A DNA stretch of 64,000 bases. It comes from Clostridiales bacterium (GTDB lineage: Bacteria > Bacillota > Clostridia > Oscillospirales > Oscillospiraceae). The position numbers and the translations under genes were made by a program. A model generated the notes under the pieces. It saw nothing but the letters and a program-made list of their open reading frames with translations. It searched no databases and had not been told where the DNA came from. Every line of letters starts with the position of its first letter. Positions within the stretch are counted from its first letter, which is position 1. Below are positions 16,204 to 25,453 of the stretch, piece after piece. The DNA lies in NCBI GenBank assembly GCA_029265405.1, contig JAJUJI010000005.1:62001-126000 (forward strand), given 5' to 3'.

Positions 16204-18477
16204 ATGTCCATCCAGAGCGAGGAATTCAAAGGAATAGTCAAGACCCATTACCTCGACTCCGTTCCCTGGTGGCCGGAGAGGAAAAAGGCCCCCGAGAGCG
16301 CGCCGAACGTGCTGCTCATACTCCTTGACGACACGGGCTTTGCCGACGTGGGCTGCTACGGCTCTCTTATTGAAACGCCGAACATAGATGCGCTCGCGGC
16401 GGACGGCCTGCGCTATCAGAACTTCCACGTAAACCCCATGTGCTCGCCGACGCGCGCCAGCCTGCTTTCCGGCTGCAACCACCATGCCGTCGGCATGGGT
16501 TATCTGGCAAACTACGACCTCGGCTTTGAGGGCTACAGGGGCCGTATAGACAGGAGATATGGCCTTATCAGCGAGGCTCTCGCGGAAAACGGGTACAACA
16601 CCTTTGCCGTCGGCAAATGGCACCTGGCCAACGACTCGGACCTGAGCGGCGTCGGGCCCTTCGACGACTGGCCGCTGAGCCGCGGCTTCAATAAATACTA
16701 CGGCTTTTTAAACGCCTGCACGAACCAGTTTTATCCCTCGCTCGTCTGCGGCAACGAATTTGTGGACCAGCCTAAAACTCCCGCCGAGGGCTACCATCTC
16801 AGCGAGGACCTGACCGACAGGGCGATTAAATATATCGGCGATTCCAAATCAAAGGCCCCGGACATTCCCTTCTTCTGCTACCTGGCCTACGGCTCCCAGC
16901 ATTCGCCGCTGCAGGCTCCGAAGGAGTACATAGACATGTATAAGGGCAGGTTCGACATGGGCTGGGACGCTTACAGGCGCGAGGTGTTCCGGCGGCAGAA
17001 GGAGCTGGGGATTATACCAGCCAGCGCGGTCCTGACCGAAGACCGCGTCTACGCCGAGGCCTGGGACTCCTGTTCCGACTCGGAAAAGCGCGTCCTTGCA
17101 AGGTACATGGAGGTATACGCCGGCTTCCTCACCCATACCGACGCACAGATAGGCCGGCTGTTAAATTACCTGAAAAAAATCGGGCAATACGACAATACCC
17201 TGATCATTTTCCTTTCAGACAACGGGGCTTCGCCGGAGGGTACGCCCCGGGGCATAAAGAACACGATGTACCACTTCTTTACGGAGAAGTACCCTCCGGC
17301 CATAAGCGAGGAGGAGAGCGCGGCGCTCGGCTCCGAGGACGCATATTGCCATTACCCCACCTCCTGGGCCCACGCGAGCGGGACCCCGCTAAGGCTGTAC
17401 AAGTCCTGGTCGCACAACGGCGGCGTGAAGGTCCCGTGCATAATGGCATATCCCCGCGTCATCAAAGACAGGGGCGGCATAAGGGGGCAGTACCACCATG
17501 TCATAGACGTCTACAAGACCGTCGCGGAGCTTTGCGGCATAGAGGAGCCTAAGGCGATTAAAGGCGTGCCCCAGGAGCCGAAGCACGGCGTAAGCATGGT
17601 CTATACCTTCGAGCATCCCGAGGAGCCTACCCGCAGGCGCGTACAGTACTATGAGATGCTGGGCAACAGGGGCATCTGGGCCGACGGCTGGAAGGCCGTC
17701 GCCGACCACGTCCAGAACCCGTCCTTCGATTTCTCAAAGGACAGGTGGGAGCTTTACCATACCGACGCGGATTTCAGCGAGGCCGTAGACCTTTCCGCCC
17801 AATGCCCCGAGAAGCTGCGGGAGCTGGTTGACCTATGGTGGCGCGAGGCGGGCAAATACAAGGTGCTTCCGATGCTCGAAAGCCATATGAAGAAGATGGA
17901 AGGCTACCACTCCAAGGCCATCCTCCGCTTCCGGCCGTCCGCAAAAAGGACGCGCCATATCCTTTACCCCGAGATGACGGGAGGAAGCGTCCCTCTTCCC
18001 CAAAGCTCTTTTTTAATTAAAGTATACGCGGACTACGCCGAGGGCGACGAGGGAGTCCTCTTCTCCGCCGGCGACAACCAGAGCGGCCACGCTTTATATA
18101 TCAGCGGCGGGCGCCTGATATACCATCACAACTGGTTCGGCTTCAGGCACAGCTCCGTCGAGTCCGAGGCCGTAGTGCCGGAAGGCCGGCGCGAGTTAGC
18201 TCTTGATTTCACGCTGCTGCGGCCCGGAGCCGGGCTTGCCCGCCTGCTCATAGATGGGAAACCGGCGGGAAGCCTCAGGCTGGAGGCCTCCCCTCTGTTC
18301 CCGTTCGGCGGAATGTCGATCGGGAGGTTCGGCTCCGTATCGGTCACGGGCAAAATGAAGGAAAAGAAGCTTTTCATGTATACAAATTCGATCGACAGGG
18401 TCGAGGTGGACCTTGAAAGGCCGACAGGAGACGGCGAGCTTACGCTGGAGATGGAGGGGGAGCTAAGGCGCGAATGA
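16204..18477 (+). CDS. type I sulfatase (arylsulfatase family)
   Basis: 757 residues, alkaline-phosphatase superfamily. Metal ligands D42-D43 (LLDDTG) and D339-N340 (SDNGAS), active-site signature CSPTRASLLSG with Cys80, the residue converted to formylglycine, and catalytic-region GKWHL with K138 and H140. The last 150 residues form an extra beta-rich domain seen in large arylsulfatases. It hydrolyses a sulfate ester of a glycan, mucin or steroid; substrate cannot be inferred. No signal peptide is visible, so it appears cytoplasmic. The maturase follows 95 bases downstream. AGGAGG precedes the ATG. Confidence 0.9.
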   Translation: MSIQSEEFKGIVKTHYLDSVPWWPERKKAPESAPNVLLILLDDTGFADVGCYGSLIETPNIDALAADGLRYQNFHVNPMCSPTRASLLSGCNHHAVGMGYLANYDLGFEGYRGRIDRRYGLISEALAENGYNTFAVGKWHLANDSDLSGVGPFDDWPLSRGFNKYYGFLNACTNQFYPSLVCGNEFVDQPKTPAEGYHLSEDLTDRAIKYIGDSKSKAPDIPFFCYLAYGSQHSPLQAPKEYIDMYKGRFDMGWDAYRREVFRRQKELGIIPASAVLTEDRVYAEAWDSCSDSEKRVLARYMEVYAGFLTHTDAQIGRLLNYLKKIGQYDNTLIIFLSDNGASPEGTPRGIKNTMYHFFTEKYPPAISEEESAALGSEDAYCHYPTSWAHASGTPLRLYKSWSHNGGVKVPCIMAYPRVIKDRGGIRGQYHHVIDVYKTVAELCGIEEPKAIKGVPQEPKHGVSMVYTFEHPEEPTRRRVQYYEMLGNRGIWADGWKAVADHVQNPSFDFSKDRWELYHTDADFSEAVDLSAQCPEKLRELVDLWWREAGKYKVLPMLESHMKKMEGYHSKAILRFRPSAKRTRHILYPEMTGGSVPLPQSSFLIKVYADYAEGDEGVLFSAGDNQSGHALYISGGRLIYHHNWFGFRHSSVESEAVVPEGRRELALDFTLLRPGAGLARLLIDGKPAGSLRLEASPLFPFGGMSIGRFGSVSVTGKMKEKKLFMYTNSIDRVEVDLERPTGDGELTLEMEGELRRE

Positions 18478-18572
18478 GGGGACGGAGGCCCGGACAGCGC
18501 GCCCGCAAATCAAGCCCTTATCCGGGTAACGCGCAACCGGCGCGCCAACGTTAAACGAAAGGAAGTGCCTCA

Positions 18573-19724
18573 TTGCCGCCAGTAAGCGTTCTTATCAAGC
18601 CCGCGTCGGGCAAATGCAACATGAGCTGCCGCTACTGCTTTTACCATTCGCTGTCGAGCGGCAGAAAAACCCCAGATTTCGGCTTCATGAGTCCCGAAAC
18701 GATAGAGCTGATCGTCTGCAAGGCGCTGAAATTCGCCTCCGGCCGGGCAACCTTTTCGTTCCAGGGCGGGGAGCCGACGCTCTGCGGGCTCGGCTTTTTT
18801 GAAAGCGTCGTCGAGCTCCAAAAAAAATACAACGCAAACAACGCCGCCGTTCAAAATTGCCTTCAGACAAACGGGCTGCTCCTGGACGAGGCCTGGTGCC
18901 GCTTCCTCCGCGCCAACGGTTTTCTCGTCGGCCTGTCTCTCGACGGGTACAAAGCCCTGAACGACCTCAACCGCGTAGACGCAGCGGGCCGCGGTTCCTT
19001 CGACAGGATAATGGAAACCGTCAGGCTCCTTAACGAATACTGCGTAGATTACAACATCCTTTTCGTCGTCACCGACTATTCGGCCCTGCATTCGGAAAGG
19101 CTTTACAGCTTTTTCAAAGCCAACGGTTTCAGGTATCTGCAGTTCATCCCCTGCATAGGGCCTCCGGGAGGAAGCGGCGGGAAGCCGGGCGAAGCTCTCA
19201 GCCCGGAAAACTACGCCCTTTTCCTCAAGGCCTTCTTCGACCGCTGGAAAAACGACCTGGCGAGCGGCAGAGAAATCGGCATACGATATTTCGACAACCT
19301 GGTCCGGATCCTGATGGGCCTGCCTCCGGAAAGCTGCGCCCTGGCGGGCGGGTGCGGCTGCCAGTTCGTGTTTGAGGCCGACGGCGGCGCTTACTCCTGC
19401 GACTTTTACGCCACAGACCAATGGCGCCTCGGCGACATACGCCGCCACGACATGATCGAGCTTTACAGAAGCGAAAATGCGGTACGGTTCATGGATTCTT
19501 CGCGGCAAAGCCGGCGCGAGTGCGTAAAGTGCCGGGTTTACGCGCTGTGCCGCGGCGGCTGCCGCCGCGACAGGGAAGACGGCCTCGCGGGCGAGGCGGG
19601 CCCGAACCGCTTTTGCCGGGCCTACAGGGCCTTCCTTCCCTATGCCTACCCCGACCTCGTGAAAATCGCTTCCCGGGCTGCGGGCGGCCTCGCGCGGGTT
19701 CCAATGAAGCGCCGTCATTTTTAA
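18573..19724 (+). CDS. anaerobic sulfatase-maturating enzyme (radical SAM, SPASM)
   Basis: 383 residues. The radical-SAM cysteines C15, C19 and C22 (CNMSCRYC) and the C-terminal SPASM-type cysteines (CALAGGCGC, CDFY, CVKCRVYALCRGGC, FCRAY) match anSME enzymes, which oxidise the sulfatase active-site Cys or Ser to formylglycine without oxygen. The partner sulfatase lies immediately upstream. The start is TTG at 18573, 7 bases after AAAGGAAG. Confidence 0.92.
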   Translation: MPPVSVLIKPASGKCNMSCRYCFYHSLSSGRKTPDFGFMSPETIELIVCKALKFASGRATFSFQGGEPTLCGLGFFESVVELQKKYNANNAAVQNCLQTNGLLLDEAWCRFLRANGFLVGLSLDGYKALNDLNRVDAAGRGSFDRIMETVRLLNEYCVDYNILFVVTDYSALHSERLYSFFKANGFRYLQFIPCIGPPGGSGGKPGEALSPENYALFLKAFFDRWKNDLASGREIGIRYFDNLVRILMGLPPESCALAGGCGCQFVFEADGGAYSCDFYATDQWRLGDIRRHDMIELYRSENAVRFMDSSRQSRRECVKCRVYALCRGGCRRDREDGLAGEAGPNRFCRAYRAFLPYAYPDLVKIASRAAGGLARVPMKRRHF

Positions 19725-20004
19725 AAAAGGTGGAATTCGGACTCCGGCTTGCCTCCAGCCGCCGCACGAGGTGCGGTTTTCTCTTGACCGGCCGTTTTCC
19801 GCCGGGCCTAATCATGCGAAAAGCATCCTCCATAAACAGCGGCCGGCAATTGGCGGCCCAGGAGGAAACATAAAATCGGAATATTTTGGAGCGGGCATAT
19901 CGGGCCAAGCGGCTAGGGCTCATTCAGCCGTTCTTATAGGCCTGTCCCGTATTTTGCGCAAACCCCGACCCGGTATAAAATCGCCGAGGGCGGGCAGTTT
20001 TCGA
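19725..20004. other. intergenic region between maturase and tRNA-Val
   Basis: About 280 bases with no convincing gene. The open frames are short, run through both strands and lack ribosome sites. I see no RNA fold beyond the tRNA terminator that follows. Confidence 0.5.
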
Positions 20005-20044
20005 GAAAAAAAGCAGCGGGCAGGATTTACCTGTCCGCTGCTTT
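20005..20044 (-). terminator. terminator downstream of tRNA-Val
   Basis: On the minus strand, AAGCAGCGGACAGG pairs with CCTGCCCGCTGCTT (one mismatch), followed by a run of T. Confidence 0.75.
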
Positions 20045-20101
20045 GACGATGACGGCAAACACGCCCCGCATGACGTATGCGGCGTTCGTATCTGCCCCGG
20101 C

Positions 20102-20177
20102 TGGTGGACACTAAGGGACTCGAACCCCTGACCTTCCGCACGTCAAGCGGAAGCTCTACCAGCTGAGCTAAGTGTCC
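20102..20177 (-). tRNA. tRNA-Val (GAC anticodon)
   Basis: 76-base cloverleaf on the minus strand. Acceptor GGACACT pairs with AGTGTCC, the D-arm is GCTC...GAGC, the anticodon stem TCCGC/GCGGA encloses loop TTGACGT giving anticodon GAC, and the T-arm is AGGGG-TTCGAGT-CCCTT. The CCA end is encoded. No integrase or attachment-site duplication is visible nearby. Confidence 0.95.
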
Positions 20178-20330
20178 TAATTTGCCCCGGAGCCGAGAGC
20201 AAGAGCAAGTATAAACCATGGCGCTTTGTTTGTCAATAGCCAGTTGGCCGCTTTTTGCGCCCCGCCGGCGGGGGCATGCGCGCGTATTGCATATTTATGC
20301 ATTTTGCGCTTTATTTATGAAATTTTATGC

Positions 20331-20359
20331 TTGACATGCGCGATGGGGCGTAATATAAT
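20331..20359 (+). promoter_or_regulatory. consensus sigma-A promoter of the amino-acid ABC operon
   Basis: TTGACA at 20331-20336, 17-base spacer, TATAAT at 20354-20359; about 30 bases of leader before the start codon. Confidence 0.9.
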
Positions 20360-20397
20360 CCTTTCGTTCCATATTGAAGTGTTCAGGGGGAAGAAAA

Positions 20398-21279
20398 ATG
20401 AAAAAGTTTATTCGGCTTGCGGCGCTTATATTGGCCGTGTGCCTGATTGGAGCGCTCTGCGCCTGTTCTTCGGGAAGCAAGGGCGGCGGAGCCGGAAGCG
20501 GCCAGGACTCGTCCGCCGGAGGGACGGCCGCTCCCGCCGAGACTCCCGCCGAGACTCCCGCCGAGAGCGGAAACGGGTCGGCCGCAAAGGGAGACGGCAA
20601 CGACCAAGTGCTTTCCATGGGCACCAACGCCGAGTTCCCTCCCTATGAGTTCTACGACGGCGACAAGATAGTCGGCATAGACGCGGAGATAGCGCAGGCC
20701 ATAGCCGACAAGCTGGGCATGACCCTTGAGATAAAGGACATGGCCTTCGACTCCATAATCACGGCCGTGGATTCCGGCAAGGTGGACATGGGCATGGCCG
20801 GCATGACCGTGACGGACGAGCGCCTTGAGAGCGTGAACTTTACCAAAAGCTACGCCACGGGGGTGCAGGTGGTCATAGTCAGGGAGGACAGCCCGATTTT
20901 AAGCGTTGACGACCTGTTCGGCTCGAACAACTATACCATAGGCGTCCAGACCACCACGACGGGCGACCTGTACGCCACCTGGGATATAGAGGACAAGGGC
21001 CTCGGCACCGTGCAGCGCTACAACAAGGGCGCGGACGCCGTCGCCGCCCTCGTATCCGGCAAGATAGACTGCGTCATCATAGACAACGAGCCGGCTAAGG
21101 CCTTTGTCGCGGCAAATACCGGCCTGAAGATACTCGATACCGAGTATGCCGTGGAGGACTACGCCATCTGCATCGACAAGGACAACACGGAGCTGCTGGA
21201 AAAGGTCAACGCCGCTCTCGAGGAGCTGATTGCCGACGGGACGGTGCAGGCCATAGTTGACAAATACATCGGTCAGTAA
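20398..21279 (+). CDS. amino-acid ABC transporter substrate-binding lipoprotein
   Basis: 293 residues of the SBP_bac_3 family. A lipoprotein signal (MKKFIRLAALILAVCLIGALCAC) with lipobox LCAC is followed by a low-complexity linker containing repeated AETP units (about residues 40-60), then the binding domain with FPPYEFYDGDKIVGID. It captures a polar or basic amino acid at the cell surface. The ATG at 20398 has a GGGGGAAG site and directly follows the promoter. The permease and ATPase lie downstream, separated by an attenuator-like hairpin. Confidence 0.93.
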   Translation: MKKFIRLAALILAVCLIGALCACSSGSKGGGAGSGQDSSAGGTAAPAETPAETPAESGNGSAAKGDGNDQVLSMGTNAEFPPYEFYDGDKIVGIDAEIAQAIADKLGMTLEIKDMAFDSIITAVDSGKVDMGMAGMTVTDERLESVNFTKSYATGVQVVIVREDSPILSVDDLFGSNNYTIGVQTTTTGDLYATWDIEDKGLGTVQRYNKGADAVAALVSGKIDCVIIDNEPAKAFVAANTGLKILDTEYAVEDYAICIDKDNTELLEKVNAALEELIADGTVQAIVDKYIGQ

Positions 21280-21295
21280 TTATAATCGTATCTGC

Positions 21296-21326
21296 GGGGG
21301 CGGCGCGCGCCGCCCCCCTCTTTTTT
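21296..21326 (+). terminator. intercistronic terminator/attenuator
   Basis: GGGGGCGGC pairs with GCCGCCCCC, followed by CTCTTTTTT, between the binding-protein gene and the permease. Such a site typically keeps membrane-component expression below that of the binding protein. Confidence 0.75.
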
Positions 21327-21341
21327 CATGAGGTGATGCCG

Positions 21342-22070
21342 TTGTCCGACTGGCTTGAAAAATTCAAAAGCGACTTCATTCTTAATTTCATAACCAAGGA
21401 CAGATGGAAATATCTGTGGCGCGGCCTTGGCAACACGCTTGAAATAACCCTTATTGCCCTTCTTCTGGGCATAGCGATAGGCGTCGTCATCGCCGTGATC
21501 CGTTCGACTTACGACAAGAACAGGGACTCGATGAGGCGGGGCTTGGGATACTGTCTGCTGCGCCTTGGGGATTTCATATGCCGCGTCTATCTGACGATAA
21601 TCAGGGGCACGCCGGTGATCGTGCAGCTTATGATCATCTATTACGTTGTGTTTGCCTCGTCAAACAACGGCGTCGCCATAGCTATGCTCGCCTTCGGTAT
21701 AAATTCCGGCGCGTACGTGGCGGAGATCATCAGAGGCGGCATAATGTCAATAGACCCCGGCCAGTTCGAGGCGGGGCGCTCGCTGGGCTTCAGCTATGTG
21801 CAGACGATGCGGCACATCATAATTCCCCAGGCCTTCAAGGTGGTCCTCCCCTCTCTTGCCAACGAATTCATAGTCCTGCTGAAGGAAACGGCCGTCGCGG
21901 GCTATGTGTCCGTGATGGACCTCACCAAGGGCGGCGACATCATACGCGGAGTCACCTACTCGTCTTTCATGCCGCTCATCGCGGTGGCGCTGATATATCT
22001 GGTTATGGTCATGTTTTTCACCTGGCTCGTGGGCAAGCTTGAAAGGAGGCTGAGGAGCGGTGACCACTGA
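21342..22070 (+). CDS. polar amino-acid ABC transporter permease
   Basis: About 242 residues of the HisM/GlnP permease family with the first membrane helix near [20 protein letters not shown] and the EAA-type loop [31 protein letters not shown] at 21342 is preferred (AGGTGA 5 bases upstream), but GTG 21333 and ATG 21336 are also in frame. It overlaps the ATPase gene by 11 bases. It forms the channel of the importer together with the flanking genes. Confidence 0.92.
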   Translation: MSDWLEKFKSDFILNFITKDRWKYLWRGLGNTLEITLIALLLGIAIGVVIAVIRSTYDKNRDSMRRGLGYCLLRLGDFICRVYLTIIRGTPVIVQLMIIYYVVFASSNNGVAIAMLAFGINSGAYVAEIIRGGIMSIDPGQFEAGRSLGFSYVQTMRHIIIPQAFKVVLPSLANEFIVLLKETAVAGYVSVMDLTKGGDIIRGVTYSSFMPLIAVALIYLVMVMFFTWLVGKLERRLRSGDH

Positions 22071-22803
22071 GGCTCTCATACGCGTAAGCGGCCTGAAAAA
22101 GCACTTCGGCGGCGGCAAAATAAAGGCGCTGGACGGGGTGGACGCGGAGATACGCAGGGGCGAGGTCGTCGTCGTAATCGGCCCCTCGGGCAGCGGAAAA
22201 TCCACCTTCCTGCGCTGCCTGAACCTGCTCGAGCTGCCGACGGAGGGAACCGTCGCCTTCGAGGGCGTGGACATAACGGACAGGAGCGTCAACATCAACC
22301 TTTTCCGGCGAAAGATCGGCATGGTGTTCCAGCACTTCAACCTTTTCCCGCACAAGACCGTCCTGGAAAACATAACCCTGGCCCCGAGGAAGCTCAAGCG
22401 CCTAGGAGCGGCGGAGGCCGAAGGGAAGGCCATGGAGCTCTTGGCCAAGGTGGGCCTGCCGGACAGGGCCTCGGCCTATCCCAGCCAGCTTTCGGGCGGC
22501 CAGAAGCAGCGTGTGGCCATAGTGCGGGCCCTGTGCATGGAGCCGGACGTCATGCTCTTCGACGAGCCGACCAGCGCCCTGGACCCCGAGATGGTCGGCG
22601 AGGTGCTGGACGTCATGAAGGATCTGGCCCGCTCCGGGATGACTATGGTCGTCGTCACCCACGAGATGCGCTTTGCCAGGGAGGTCGGCGACAGGGTGAT
22701 TTTCATGGACTGCGGCAGGATAATAGAGGAAAACACTCCCTCCGAAATTTTCGACAACCCGCAAAGCGACAGGCTAAGGCAGTTTTTGGCCAAGGTTTTA
22801 TAA
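22060..22803 (+). CDS. polar amino-acid ABC transporter ATPase (GlnQ type)
   Basis: 247 residues with Walker [11 protein letters not shown]-loop, signature LSGGQKQR, Walker [13 protein letters not shown] and switch histidine in VVTHEM. GTG start with GAGGAG just upstream, overlapping the permease stop. It completes a three-gene amino-acid importer; a terminator follows. Confidence 0.95.
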   Translation: MTTEALIRVSGLKKHFGGGKIKALDGVDAEIRRGEVVVVIGPSGSGKSTFLRCLNLLELPTEGTVAFEGVDITDRSVNINLFRRKIGMVFQHFNLFPHKTVLENITLAPRKLKRLGAAEAEGKAMELLAKVGLPDRASAYPSQLSGGQKQRVAIVRALCMEPDVMLFDEPTSALDPEMVGEVLDVMKDLARSGMTMVVVTHEMRFAREVGDRVIFMDCGRIIEENTPSEIFDNPQSDRLRQFLAKVL

Positions 22804-22818
22804 GGCTTGTCGATATAT

Positions 22819-22850
22819 GGCGCCCGCCGGACCGCCGGCGGGCGCCTTGC
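22819..22850 (+). terminator. terminator of the amino-acid ABC operon
   Basis: 12-bp perfect stem (22819-22830 with 22835-22846) around ACCG; T-tract is short. Confidence 0.65.
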
Positions 22851-22899
22851 GCCGTTGCCCCCTTAACGCTTAATTAACCTTTTTGAAAAAAACGCTTCA

Positions 22900-22927
22900 T
22901 TGACTTGCCGCCCCAACGTGGTATCAT
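22900..22927 (+). promoter_or_regulatory. promoter of the glycyl radical enzyme
   Basis: TTGACT at 22900-22905 and TATCAT at 22922-22927, 16-base spacer. Confidence 0.65.
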
Positions 22928-22964
22928 ATAGCCAGGTACATATTTGCCGGCAAAGGAGTTATAA

Positions 22965-25400
22965 ATGAGCTTTATACTTAAGCCTGTCACGGAGCGCGTA
23001 GCGCGCCAGCGCGCCGCCTACAGGAACACCAAGCCCGAGATATGCATAGCGCGCTATAAGATAATAACCGAGTTTTACCGGAGCCATCCCGAGCTGAACG
23101 GGATACTCCGCAGGGCTCTGGCCATGAAGGAGATCTTTGAAAAGATCCCCGTCCGCATAGGCGACGACGAGGTGATAGTCGGGGCCCAGTCCGGCAAATA
23201 CAGGGCCGGCGCTCTCTATCCCGAAAACTGCGTTTCCTTCATCAAGGACGAGATAGGCAGCGGCTCCATACGAACCAGGGACATAGACCCCTACTGGATA
23301 TCGGACGAGGATATGCGCTACGTAAGGGACACCGTGGACTACTGGCTCAAGGGCGAGAGCACCTACGCCAAGACGCTGGCCTATTACCCCGAGCAGTACG
23401 CGCCGCACGACTTCAACGGCGTGACCATGATAGGCCGCATGACGATAAGCGACACGCCGGTCGGCCATTTTGTCGCCGGCTACGACAAGGCCATACGCGT
23501 GGGCTTCAAGGCCATCAAGGAGGAGGCTGAGAAAAAGCAGGCGGAGCTTGTTGAGCAGGGCCTGCCCGGGAACACCGCCAGCCAGTACAATTTCTACCGC
23601 GCCGTGGCCATAGTCTGCGAGGGCATGATAACCCTGGCCAAGCGCTACGCGGCGCTGGCGGCGGAGAAGCTTGCCGCCGAGAAGGACCCGAAGCGCCAGA
23701 AAGAGCTTGAAATGATGGTCGAAACCCTGAGCTGGATCATGGAGAACCCGGCCAGGAATTTTGTGGAGGCCCTCCAGTGCCTCTATTTGTACCAGACCTG
23801 CCTTTGCCTTGAGGCCAACATGCACGGCATAACCTTCGGCCGCGTGGACCAGTATCTGGGCGGCTTCCTTGAGCGCGACCTGGCAAGCGGGGCCATCACG
23901 GAGGACTACGCCCAGGAGCTCATGGACCTGTTCTACCTCAAGGTGGCTGAAATGAACAAGCCCTGGAGCTACGGGGCAACGCAGTCGGCTCCCGGCTACA
24001 CCTCCGGGCAGATGATGTGCATGGGCGGCGTGGATAAGGACGGGAACGACGCCTCAAACAAGGTGACGTACATGATGCTCCAGTCCATGGCCAGGCTGGT
24101 CCTGCACGACCCCCCGCAGTCCCTCAGGATACACAGGAACACTCCGCCGGAGCTTTGGGAGGCCGCGATTGAAACCACAAAAATTTGCGGCGGCATCCCC
24201 ACCTTTGAAAATGACGACGTGATAATACCCAGCCTGCTCAAGCGCGGCTTTACCCTCGAGGACGCGCGGAACTATTCGCCCATAGGCTGCGTGGAGCCGG
24301 GCGGCAACGGAAACGACTGGCCGGCCTGCGGCGGCACCGGCAGCATGTCCTACATAAACCTGCCGAACGCCCTGCTTTTGGCCATAAACGACGGCAGGCT
24401 CCCCATGCCCCTCTTCGGGGGCGGGCCGGGCGGCCAGGCGCCTCGCGTCGGGCTGCCAACCGGCCATCTTTACGAGATGGAAAGCTTCGACGAGGTGCTC
24501 GAGGCCTATAAAAAGCAGGTGGACTTCTTCCTCAAATGGCACGTGCTGGTAAACAACAACGCCGAGTACGTCACACGCGAGCTGCTGCCCCTCCCGGTGG
24601 TTTCGGCCACGATGGAGGGCTGCATGGAAAAGGGCATGGACGTCATGCACGGCGGGGCCAAATACAACGCCAGCGGCATTCCCGGCATAGGCATAGGCAA
24701 CATAGCCGACAGCCTGTTTATGATAAAGCATCTCTGCTTCGATACGAAGAAATGCACCACCCGCGAGCTGTACGACGCCCTCATGAACGATTGGAAGGGC
24801 TACGAGGATCTGCAGTCCTACATCAAAAACGAGTGCCCGCACTACGGCAACGGCGAGCCGGAGGTGGACAAGTGGGCGGCCTGGGCGTCGGAGAAATACG
24901 CCGAAACCGTGACCTCCTTCACCGGACCCAGGGGCCGCTACACCGCCGGCCTCTTCCCCGTAACCGCCAACGTCATGTTCGGCAAGCTGACGGGCGCAAC
25001 GCCCGACGGCCGCAGCGCCGGGGTGCCTCTGGCCGACGGCATATCGCCCGTGCAGTCGATGGACCGTAGCGGCCCCACGGCCATAGTAAGGTCCGTCTCC
25101 GCCATAGAGCAGACCTCCTTCGCCAACGGGACTCTGCTGAACATGAAGTTCAGCCCCTCCTGCCTGAGCGGAACCGACGGCATAAGGAAGCTGAGCCAGC
25201 TTGTCCAGACCTATTTCGACCTCGGCGGCATGGAGCTGCAAATCAACGTCATCTCGGCCGACACGCTCAGGGACGCCCAGAAGCGCCCGGAGGAGTACAG
25301 GGACCTTGTGGTGAGGGTGGCCGGCTTCTCGGCCTATTTCGTGGAGCTGCACATCACCGGCCAGAACGACCTGATAAGCAGGACGGTTCTGGAAATGTAG
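22965..25400 (+). CDS. glycyl radical enzyme of the PFL/dehydratase family
   Basis: 811 residues. The glycyl-radical signature RVAGFSAYF places the radical at G787, 25 residues from the end, and the thiyl-radical cysteine is C442 in SPIGCVEPGG. The GCVE arrangement is that of dehydratase or C-N/C-S lyase members (glycerol, choline, hydroxyproline, isethionate types), not of true pyruvate formate-lyase, which has two adjacent cysteines. The substrate cannot be chosen from sequence alone. No activating radical SAM enzyme, microcompartment gene or proline-reductase gene is adjacent. The gene is flanked by its own promoter and terminator. Confidence 0.88.
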   Translation: MSFILKPVTERVARQRAAYRNTKPEICIARYKIITEFYRSHPELNGILRRALAMKEIFEKIPVRIGDDEVIVGAQSGKYRAGALYPENCVSFIKDEIGSGSIRTRDIDPYWISDEDMRYVRDTVDYWLKGESTYAKTLAYYPEQYAPHDFNGVTMIGRMTISDTPVGHFVAGYDKAIRVGFKAIKEEAEKKQAELVEQGLPGNTASQYNFYRAVAIVCEGMITLAKRYAALAAEKLAAEKDPKRQKELEMMVETLSWIMENPARNFVEALQCLYLYQTCLCLEANMHGITFGRVDQYLGGFLERDLASGAITEDYAQELMDLFYLKVAEMNKPWSYGATQSAPGYTSGQMMCMGGVDKDGNDASNKVTYMMLQSMARLVLHDPPQSLRIHRNTPPELWEAAIETTKICGGIPTFENDDVIIPSLLKRGFTLEDARNYSPIGCVEPGGNGNDWPACGGTGSMSYINLPNALLLAINDGRLPMPLFGGGPGGQAPRVGLPTGHLYEMESFDEVLEAYKKQVDFFLKWHVLVNNNAEYVTRELLPLPVVSATMEGCMEKGMDVMHGGAKYNASGIPGIGIGNIADSLFMIKHLCFDTKKCTTRELYDALMNDWKGYEDLQSYIKNECPHYGNGEPEVDKWAAWASEKYAETVTSFTGPRGRYTAGLFPVTANVMFGKLTGATPDGRSAGVPLADGISPVQSMDRSGPTAIVRSVSAIEQTSFANGTLLNMKFSPSCLSGTDGIRKLSQLVQTYFDLGGMELQINVISADTLRDAQKRPEEYRDLVVRVAGFSAYFVELHITGQNDLISRTVLEM

Positions 25401-25418
25401 CGGCGGCGCATAATTAAT

Positions 25419-25453
25419 CGTGGCCCGGCAAAAGCCGGGCCACGCCTTTTTTT
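25419..25453 (+). terminator. terminator of the glycyl radical enzyme gene
   Basis: 11-bp perfect stem CGTGGCCCGGC around AAAA, followed by a run of seven T. Confidence 0.88.

Noticed and set aside
18570-19718. 382-codon antisense frame opposite the sulfatase maturase
   Set aside because: High GC keeps antisense frames open; no ribosome site or family pattern, while the other strand has clear radical-SAM motifs.
20102-20177. tRNA-Val as an integration site of a mobile element
   Set aside because: No integrase, direct repeat of the tRNA 3' end or phage genes are visible nearby.
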